A DNA stretch of 64,000 nt from Anaerolineae bacterium (GTDB taxonomy: Bacteria; Chloroflexota; Anaerolineae; Aggregatilineales; Phototrophicaceae): assembly GCA_022841825.1 (NCBI GenBank), contig JALHQT010000007.1:62001-126000 (forward strand), written 5' to 3'. The translations under genes were made by a program, and so were the position numbers. How positions within the stretch are numbered: the stretch's first letter is position 1; every line of letters begins with the position of its first letter. Under the pieces are notes generated by a model. It was given only the letters and a program-made list of their open reading frames with translations, searched no databases and had not been told where the DNA came from. Below are positions 44,603 through 53,400 of this stretch, one piece after another.

Positions 44603-45727
44603 ATGCGCCTGGGACTCAATATTGGCTATTCCGGTTCGAAGATGGAGCTGCCGCTCGCGCTGGTGCAGGAGGCAGACCGCCTGGGCTTTCACTCGATCTG
44701 GACAGCCGAGTCGTATGGCTCGGATGCCGTGACGCCGCTGGCGTGGATCGGCGCGCACACCCAGCGCATTAAGCTCGGCACGGGCATCATGCAGATGCCA
44801 GGGCGCACCCCCGCCAACACCGCCATGACCGCCATGACGCTCGATCAGCTCTCCGGCGGGCGCGTGCTGCTCGGCTTGGGCTTATCGGGTCCGCAGGTGG
44901 TCGAAGGCTGGCATGGCGTCGCCTATGGCAAGCCGCTCGTCAAGACGCGCGAATATGTCGAGATCGTGCGCAAGATCATGCGCCGCGAAGCGCCGCTCGA
45001 ATACGCAGGCGAGCACTACACCATCCCCTATCGCGGCGACGACGCGACCGGGCTGGGCAAGCCGCTCAAGTCGATCCTCGCGCCCGCGCCGCACATCCCG
45101 ATCTACCTCGCCGCCATCGGACCCAAGAACGTCCAGCTCGCCGCCGAAATCGCCGATGGCTGGCTGCCGATCTTCTTCGCGCCGGAGCACTACGACGGCG
45201 TGTTCCGCGCGGCGGTCGAGGCGGGGTTGGTTAAGAGCGCAGGTGAACCCCTCCCCCCAACCCCCTCCCCACTGGCGTGGAGAGGGGGCGAAGACGATCC
45301 CGCAAAGTCCCTCTCCACGCCAGTGGGGAGGGATTTAGGGAGGGGTCACAAGCCTTTCGACATCGCGCCTGCCGTCACGGTCATCATCGACGACGACCTG
45401 CAAAGCGCGCGCGACCGGGTGCGCCCGCAGATCGCGTTGTACGTCGGCGGGATGGGCGCGCGCGGCAAGAACTTCTACTACGATCTGGCAGTGCGCTACG
45501 GCTACGAAGACGCCGCGGAGAAGATCCAGGCGTTGTATCTGGCGGGCAATAAGGTGGACGCCATCATGGCGGTGCCGGACGAGATGGTCGATGCGGTAGC
45601 GCTGGTTGGGTCGCGCGCGCGCATCGCCGACCGCCTGGCGTTGTGGAAGGCGTCGCCGATCACGACGCTCATCATCAGCGTTTACAGCGTGGACGACCTG
45701 CGGACGATGGCGGAGCTGTGCCTCTAA
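44603..45727 (+). CDS. LLM-class F420-dependent oxidoreductase, with repeat-encoded insert
   Basis: 374 residues. The luciferase-like barrel is shown by [71 protein letters not shown] and [22 protein letters not shown]. These features match F420-dependent methylene-H4MPT reductase/LLM oxidoreductases. An insert of about 35 Pro/Gly-rich residues (from about 45247 to 45347), including [14 protein letters not shown], is encoded by a large palindrome and falls between conserved barrel segments. The physiological substrate is unknown. Confidence 0.88.
   Translation: MRLGLNIGYSGSKMELPLALVQEADRLGFHSIWTAESYGSDAVTPLAWIGAHTQRIKLGTGIMQMPGRTPANTAMTAMTLDQLSGGRVLLGLGLSGPQVVEGWHGVAYGKPLVKTREYVEIVRKIMRREAPLEYAGEHYTIPYRGDDATGLGKPLKSILAPAPHIPIYLAAIGPKNVQLAAEIADGWLPIFFAPEHYDGVFRAAVEAGLVKSAGEPLPPTPSPLAWRGGEDDPAKSLSTPVGRDLGRGHKPFDIAPAVTVIIDDDLQSARDRVRPQIALYVGGMGARGKNFYYDLAVRYGYEDAAEKIQALYLAGNKVDAIMAVPDEMVDAVALVGSRARIADRLALWKASPITTLIISVYSVDDLRTMAELCL
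45263..45332. repeat. Palindromic repeat inserted in the LLM oxidoreductase gene
   Basis: Perfect 24-nt inverted arms at 45263-45286 and 45309-45332, core CACTGGCGTGGAGAGGG against CCCTCTCCACGCCAGTG. Weaker ACCCCTCCC-type arms extend outward. The whole element is about 100 bp and open in the gene's frame. Confidence 0.9.
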
Positions 45728-45741
45728 AGTGACGAGTACTG

Positions 45742-45795
45742 AGGACTGAGTGCTGAGAAAAGACCTGTTTCGTCTTTTTCTCCGCATTCAGTCCT
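45742..45795. terminator. Repeat-derived bidirectional terminator between convergent genes
   Basis: Arms at 45742-45764 and 45772-45795 pair at 21 of about 24 positions: AGGACTGAGTGCTGAG then AAAAGAC, against GTCTTTTTCTCC then GCATTCAGTCCT. The loop is 7 nt, and A/T runs lie within the upper stem. It fills the 71-bp gap between the LLM gene and the threonine synthase fusion. Confidence 0.65.
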
Positions 45796-45798
45796 GTC

Positions 45799-47472
45799 CT
45801 ACAACTTATCCACCAGCGTATCGATGAAGTCCTCGTCGATGGTCGAGCCTTTTTGCAGCACCTTCTCGACCTGCCCGCTCAGGCGCTCGCGGTCGCTGGC
45901 GGTCAGCTCCTTGGCGGTGATGACGACAATCGGGATGCTCTGCAATTCGGCGTCCGCCTTCATCGCCTCGATGACCGTGAAGCCATCGACATCCGGCATC
46001 ATCAGGTCGGTGATCACCAGGTCGGGCTTATCGCCGATCAGCATTTGCAGCCCGACGCGCCCATCACTCGCCAGCATCACCTCGTACCCGCGCGCCACCA
46101 GCAGCCGCTGGAGCAACCGCGCGGCATCCGGGCTGTCTTCGATGACGGCGACACGCCGGATCTTGCCCTCGATGTGGTCAAGTGCGCTCATCAGCTTGTC
46201 TTCCGGGAGCTGCGGGCTGGCGAAGCTGCGCTGCACATCGACCTGCCGCTGCCACTGCTCGCCCAGGATTTCGCGCTCGACCGGCAGCGTGTGCCCGCTG
46301 ACGTTGACGACCACCACCTCGTCCGGATGGATGACCCCCGCCTGCACCATCTTGTACAGCCCGGCGAACGTCACCCCCGTCGCCGGCTCGACCGAAATAC
46401 CCTCCAGCCGCGCGACCGTGCGAATGGCGTCGAACGCCTCCTCATCACTGGCATCAGCGAAGGTGCCGCCGTTCTCGCGCACATAGTCATATAGCAGTTC
46501 ATAGGCGCGCCCAGGATTGCCGGTCGCCAGCGTGGCGATGACGGTCTGCGGGTCGGTCACGGGCGTGGCGATGCGCTGCCCACGCACGAAGGCGTCCACC
46601 ATCGGCGCGCAGCCGGTCGATTGGATGATGCCGAACTTCGGCAGGCGGTCGATCAGACCCAGCGCGTGCATCTCGCGGAAGCCCTTGGCGACCCCGATAG
46701 GACCCATGCCGCCGCTGACCCCCTGCAGGAACCAATCCGGGGCGCGCCAGGGGGCACCGATGACCTCTTCTTCGCCCAAATCCTGCGCGATCTCGTATGC
46801 CATCGTCTTCATCGCTTCGATGGCGGCGACGCTCTTGATCCCCCGGTCGAGGAAGACGCCCTTGCTCTTGGCAAAGCGCGCGGCGATCTCCTTCGTTTCA
46901 TCGTACGTGCCGCCGATCTTGATGACCTCCGCGCCATACAGTGCCGCCTCGCGCATCTTGGCACCCGGCGTGCTGGCGGGGAAGAACGCCCACAGCTTGA
47001 TCCCCGCGCGCGCGCAGTACGCGCCATAGGCGATGGCGACGTTGCCCGTGCTGGCGACGACGACCTCGTCCACACCGATCTCGCGCATCGCCGAGATCGC
47101 CACCGTCGCCTGCCGATCCTTGAAGCTGTTGGTCGGTCCCTGGCGTTCGTCCTTCAGATACAGGTTGCGCAGCCCCAACATGCTCGCCAGCGCCTGCGAT
47201 TTGATCAGCGGCGTGCCGCCCTCGCCCATCGTGACGATGTTGTGCGTGTTATAGATCGGCAGTACCTCGTGGTAGCGCCACAACGTATGGCGGCGCTGAG
47301 TGAGCGCCGCCTGCCAGGATCTTGCATCGATTTGGTCGAGGTTGTATCGCGCCTCGAGGATGTTTTCGCCACATCGCGGGCAGCCTGCCACATGCTTATC
47401 CAGGGGCACACGTTCGCCGCAGTGCAGGCATTCCAGGTCGATATGGCGTGTCGTATTGGTCTGCAAACTCAA
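45799..47472 (-). CDS. Threonine synthase fused to a response-regulator receiver domain
   Basis: 557 residues. Residues about 12-40 are a zinc ribbon (Cys15, Cys18, Cys31, Cys34). About 75-425 are a PLP-dependent threonine synthase with GEGGTPLI, NSFKDRQ (Schiff-base Lys118) and VVASTGNVAIAYGAY. About 438-557 are a receiver domain: AVIEDSPD acidic pocket, phospho-acceptor Asp489 in VITDLMMPDVDG, Thr519-Ala520 and Lys541. Its TTG start overlaps the stop of the giant kinase (TTGA). Phosphorylation control of threonine synthesis is inferred. Confidence 0.92.
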   Translation of the reverse strand: MSLQTNTTRHIDLECLHCGERVPLDKHVAGCPRCGENILEARYNLDQIDARSWQAALTQRRHTLWRYHEVLPIYNTHNIVTMGEGGTPLIKSQALASMLGLRNLYLKDERQGPTNSFKDRQATVAISAMREIGVDEVVVASTGNVAIAYGAYCARAGIKLWAFFPASTPGAKMREAALYGAEVIKIGGTYDETKEIAARFAKSKGVFLDRGIKSVAAIEAMKTMAYEIAQDLGEEEVIGAPWRAPDWFLQGVSGGMGPIGVAKGFREMHALGLIDRLPKFGIIQSTGCAPMVDAFVRGQRIATPVTDPQTVIATLATGNPGRAYELLYDYVRENGGTFADASDEEAFDAIRTVARLEGISVEPATGVTFAGLYKMVQAGVIHPDEVVVVNVSGHTLPVEREILGEQWQRQVDVQRSFASPQLPEDKLMSALDHIEGKIRRVAVIEDSPDAARLLQRLLVARGYEVMLASDGRVGLQMLIGDKPDLVITDLMMPDVDGFTVIEAMKADAELQSIPIVVITAKELTASDRERLSGQVEKVLQKGSTIDEDFIDTLVDKL

Positions 47473-50400
47473 TTATCCCCGTTGTGTTTCGACAACTGGT
47501 CTTTCACATTGTCCAGGAAAACCCGCTGCCCTTCCATATCAATGTCTGGCTTGTAGATGACCTTCATCTCCGAAAGCTGCGAGATTTCGTGCTGGTTGAG
47601 CGTATCGCCCGTCACCACCATAATCGGGATGTCGGCGGTTTCCGGGTTGCTGCGCAGCTCCTGAATGACCTTGAAGCCATCCATCTCCGGCATCCGCAGG
47701 TCGCAGATGACCAGGTCGGGTCGGCGGCGCGCCACCATCGATACCCCCTCGACGCCATTGGCGGCATGGTAAATGCGGAAGCTGCCGGTTTCGCCCAGCA
47801 GGTCTTTCAACAGTCGGGCGCTCTTGTCGTCATCGTCAATGATCAGAATGCGCTCGATACGCGCTGCCTGTTCCGCCTCGCGCGTCGCATCCGCCAGCGT
47901 TTCCGGCATGAACGGCTTGCGAATGAAGCGGAACGCGCCGAGGTTATGCGCGCGCTGTGTCTCTTCCGCCAGCGATAGCACGATGATCGGCGTATCCACC
48001 GTATCGTCGCGCCCCTGGAAGCGCTCCAGCAGCGCCCACCCGCTGTGGCTGGCGAAATCCGCGTCCAGCACGATCAGCGTCGGACGCAGCCCGCTCGCCA
48101 TCGCTTCCGCCTCCATCGCCGTCGAAACGGTGAAGACCTCGAAGCCTTCCCGCTGAAGTGTGCGCCGGAGCTGATCGACCAGGTCGAGGTTGTCTTCGAC
48201 CAGCAGGATCTGCCGCTTGATATGAACCGGCGCGCGACGCCGCACCGGGATGAACTGCCTGGCAGTATCCTGGCTGGCGCTGCCGCCGTTTTGCGCAACA
48301 CGTTCCGGCGTCGCCTCCGGTGCGGGCGCGGCGGTATCACCGCCCATCGCCGCCAGCACATGCGGCGGCAGCGCGTTCGGGTCAAGCCTGCCTGTCTCGC
48401 CCGTCGGATGCTTGTCGGGTTCGGCACCTTCTTGCAGATCGCTCGCCTCTGGCTCCACCGGAATGGGTGCCGACGGGATACGGATGCTGAAGGTCGAGCC
48501 GACGTTGACGGTCGATTCGACCAGGATCGTCCCGCCCTGCATCTCCATCAGCGACTTGGCAATCGGCAAGCCCAAGCCTGTGCCGCCATGCGTCTTCGTC
48601 AGCGATGAATCGACCTGACGGAACGCCTCGAACAGCAGCGGCAGGTCTTTGTTGGCAATCCCCATCCCCGTATCGACGACATCAATCGCCAGCATGTCAA
48701 CACCGGAATGCAGATCGCCCGTCCGGTAAGCGTTGATCGTGATCGACCCCTCGTCGGTGAACTTCGCGGCGTTCGACACCAGATTGAGCAAGACCTGGCG
48801 CATTCGGAACTCGTCACCGTATGCCTTCGGCAGCCCCGGTTCCAGGTGGACGGTAATCTCAATCGGCTTGTCCTTGACCAGACCGATCCCAATCGAACGC
48901 ACCCCATCGATGACGGGCTTCAGATCGAAGTAGTCGATCTGCATGTCCATCTTCCCTGCCGCGATCTTCGCCTGGTCGAGGATGTCGTTGATCAGGTTGA
49001 GCAGATGCTGACCACTGTTGTAGATCGTGCTCAGATCCTGCTCCTGCATCTCGGTCAGCGGACCATCAATCCCCTTGAGGATCACGCGGCTGAAGCCGAT
49101 GATCGAGTTGAGTGGCGTGCGGAGTTCATGGCTCATGTTCGCCAGAAAATCGCTCTTCAGGCGGTCGAGTTCGACAAGTTGCTCGTTGGAGCGCTGCAAG
49201 TCCTCAAGGAGCTGCTGGTTCTGGACCGCCGCTGCCAGCGATCCAGACAGCGTGAGGATCAGCGTCAGCGCGTCATCTTCGAAAGCGTCGTCGCGTTCGT
49301 CTTCGATCACGATCAGCGCCACAAGTTCGTTGCCCAGCGTCAGCGGCACCAGCATTGCCGCGCCCGCGTTGCTGACAACCGGCAGGTAGCGCGGCTCCTG
49401 GCTGAGGTGATTGACCACCATCGGGCGACGATCCAAAGCGGATTCCGCCAGCAGGTTCGTCGGGTCATCCAGCCGCACCTGCGAAATCTCGGAAAGCGGC
49501 ATCAACGTGCCGGAGACCGCAGCCGGGCGCAGCTCCGTGATCGTCGTCTCGCCATCGCTCAGGAGGATCGGCAGGTAGATGGACACCGATGCCGCGTTGA
49601 GCAGTTCCTGGAGCGAGTTGACGATGTTGGTCGCCGCATCCTCGACCGTTTCTGCCCCGGATGCCGCCGACGCGACCGTGAAGAGGAAGTACATGTCTTT
49701 CGCGCGCGACTGCGATTGGTCGTACAACTGGGCGTTGTCGATGGCAACACTGATCTGCGCTGCCAGCGTCGTCAGGACGGTCACATCGTCGTCGTTAAAG
49801 AAGTTCGACTGATTGGACTGCACGTCGAGCGCGCCGATGACCGCGCCCTTGAGGATCAGCGGCACCGCCATTTCCGAGCGCGTCTTGGGCAGCAGCGGGT
49901 TGGGACGATGCGGCACTTTTGAGCTTGCGGTGTCGAGCGCGATCACTGGCTCGCCCGACGCCGTCACACGCCCGATGACCGACGGTGAGCCTTTTTCCAG
50001 CTTATGGTTTCTGGCGAGCAGTTTTTCGCCCGCTTCGCCCGTGCTGGCACGCAGGACTGCGAAGCGGTCGTCGTCGTCCATCAGGAAAATCTGTGCGTGG
50101 TCATAGGAGAAGGCGTCTTTGATCATCTCGACGATGGTGGGCAGCAGTCGCGGCAGTTCTTCCAGCGTACTGGCGAGCTGGCTGACGCGCGCCGACGTGA
50201 CCAACTGACGCTCGCGGCGCTGCGTCTGCGCCAGCAGGCGGGACGCTTCTAGACGCAGGGACGCCTGACGGGCGAACGAACGATAGACGCGCAGGTTCGC
50301 TTCCTCGTAGACATACGGCAGATCCGAACTCAGCAGGAGAATGCCCAGCGCCCGATCGGACGACCGCAGCGGCAGCACGCTGAACGCAGCGATCCCCAGG

Positions 50401-53400
50401 TTGATCAGGCTGATCCGTGCAGGTTCATCCAGCCGCGCGTCGGTCATCACGTTTTCGATGGCGACCACATCGGTGACATCGAAGACGGACCAGGCGGGGA
50501 AGTCTTCCCGCTCCAGCGTAATCCCCGTCAGGTCTGGGATTGCGGAGTCCTCGGGCTGCCATGATGCTGTCACCGTCAGCACTGCACCCGCCTCCTGCCA
50601 GCCGCGCTCATTGAGCATCAGGACCATCGCGCGCGTGATCGAGCTGTCGAGCAGGTGTTCGACGAAGGCAGTGAGGATATCGCGCTCAGAGACCGCATCG
50701 CTCAGGTCTCGGCTCGCCAGGTAGAGCATACTGGTCTCAGTCAGGTTCGACTGAATCTGATCGAGCAGGAAGAGGTTATCGGTGACGACCGAAGCGCTGT
50801 CCGCCAGTGAGCGCAGGTAGCGCGACACATTCTCATTTTGCGACTGCGGCGTGTGATAGGCGGTGACGAGGCTGCCCATCAGCGTGTTCTGACCGCGCAG
50901 CGGGGTGACCATCAGCGAGCGGATGTTGCCCAGCGCTTTGATCAATGCCCGGATCGGGTCGTCCGCCGCGAGCAGGTCGACATCCGGCACCGCGTAAATG
51001 TCCTGGAGATCGCCCAACGCGACCAGAATATTCGTGAAGTCGATGGGTCCGTTGTCCATGCTGACGCTGAAGACCTCGCTCATCGTCCCATCACGCAGGG
51101 CATAAGCAGCATGGCAATCGGGCTTGAGCCACATCAACGCCGCATCCAGCGCCTGCATCAGATCGTCCTGGCTGCCGGCGCGGCTGAGTGCCGTCGTCGC
51201 CGAATACAGCGAAGCCGTTTCCGCCAGCGCCGCTTCGGTACTGATGATCAGGTAGCGGTTGTCGAGCGTGACGGCGGCGCTTTCGACCAGCGTCGTAAAC
51301 GCCTGTTCGCGCTCCAGCGAGAACATCTGCGGTGTGCTGAACGTCAGCACCGCCCAGCCCAGTACCGAATTGTCACGCGCGCGCGAACGCATCGGCAGCA
51401 CCACCAGCGCAGCGATCCCTTGTGCCTGAAGCGCAGCTTTGTCCTCCGCCGCCATCAGTTTGGAGCTGGAAACATTGCCGATGAACTGGGATTGGATCGC
51501 CGCAAACAGTCGATCCGGCAGCGACACCGTATCGGTCTGCGTGTTGAGCGAACGGGCAAGACGCAGCCCATTCTCCTCAGTCATCAGCAGATAGACCTCA
51601 TCCGAGTTTTGCAGCGAGAGCTGGAACATGATCAGATCCAGCACATCCTCGACCTGAGCCGCTTCCGAAAGCGCGCGCGTCGTCTCGTAGAGCGTGATCA
51701 TCTCACGCAGGTTATCTTGCAGTGTGTCTTCCAGGTTGCGCAGGGTGCTGATGTTCTGGAAGGCGACGATGACCGAGTGGATGTTTCCACGCTCGTCGAA
51801 CAGAGGTGCCGCGTTCAGCAGCAGGTCGATCTCGGTGCCGTCCGGTTGAATGATCGAGACGTCATCGCTAAACGCGCCCTTGCCATTCTTCAGCGCTGCA
51901 TAAATTGGCAGTTCCGAAACCGGATACAGCACATCGGTACCTGTGCGCCGCAGGTTGTACGCCTCGACTGTGAACATCGCGTTCGGGTCAATCGGTCGCC
52001 CCATCAGTGCCTGCGCCTGCTCGTTGTGGCTACTGGGGCGCAAACTGCGACCATCCAGCACCATGACACCCACGGGCAGAGTATTGAGAATATTCTGAAG
52101 GGTTTCGCGCTCAAGTTCCGCGCTGCGCAGCAGGCGGCGGTTTTCCAGCGCGACCGCGATCTGCGAGGCTAGCGTGACGACCAACTGCTCATCGTCCTCG
52201 TTGATGTCGTCGGAGTAGAGATAACGTCCGAAGAAGAGGACACCGAGGACCTCATTCTGGACACGCACAGGAGCAGCAACATGCTTCCCCAACTCCGCGC
52301 GCGCATCGGGCGAGAGGTTCGCGAAAGCCGCATAACCGGATGGGTCGTTGACGATGACCGCCTTGCGGCTGTGGAACGCATCCATGATCGAATGCTGGAC
52401 TGTGTGAACGCCGTAGCGGGTGCTGCGGGTGATTTCGGCACGCGGCATGTACGCCGTGACTTCCTCCAGCCATTCCCCGCTTTCATCGCGCAGCAAGAGC
52501 TGCCAGGTGTTGAAATCGCCAGCATCGGCAATTCGGCTGAAGACTTCGTGCAGGCTCGACCCCAGGTCTGCGCCCACGCGGTTGGCGACCTGCCCGGCTT
52601 CGGCGAGCGCGATGGCACGCCGCGCCTGCGCCTGTGCTTCGTTGAACGATTGCAGGCTGTCAATGGCGACTGCAAGCTGGTCGGCGACCGCCTGAGTAAA
52701 GGGTACTGCCTGGGCGCTGAACGAGTCGATCTTATCGCTTTCCAGGATCAGCACGCCCAACCAGCGCTGACGTGTTTGCAGCGGGACGATCAGGACGCTG
52801 CCACTGTCGTTCTTATCCAGCCAGGACAGCAGCCCTGTCAAACCGAGCGGGGGCAGCTCATCTTTCGGGCGGTTGTAACGCAGCGCCGCGCGATAAGCAT
52901 TGAACAGACGCCCAAACGGGATGATGTCGGTGCTGATGCGCAGCGCGGGCGTGTTGGTCTGCGTGACCTTCGACCAGTCGTAGGCATTGGTGACAAAAGG
53001 TGCGTCATACGACTCATTCCCTTTCGTCAGCCAGATCGAGGCGCGCGAGAGCAGCGGCGAGGTATGGATCAGCGGGTCGATGGCTGCCGCGTAGATGGCG
53101 TCTTCGGTATCGGCTGCTGCGATGGCGCGGCTGGCATCATACAGGCGGCGGGTTTCGTCGAGCGCCTGCGCGGTCTGTTCGAGCAGGCGACGGTTTTGCA
53201 GCACCGTGCTCATCTGCCCGGTCAGCGCACGGTAGATTTCCAGGTCATCCGCCACGACCGAGCGCGGTTCTTCGCTGACGACAAAGAAGAGCGCGATCGG
53301 TTGGTTGGCGCTGTAAAGCGGGAAGACCATGCCAAACCGGTAGCGATGGTGACGCATGTAGCGGGCGAAGTCGCTCGTTCCCACTTCGCGGCTGTCCAGG

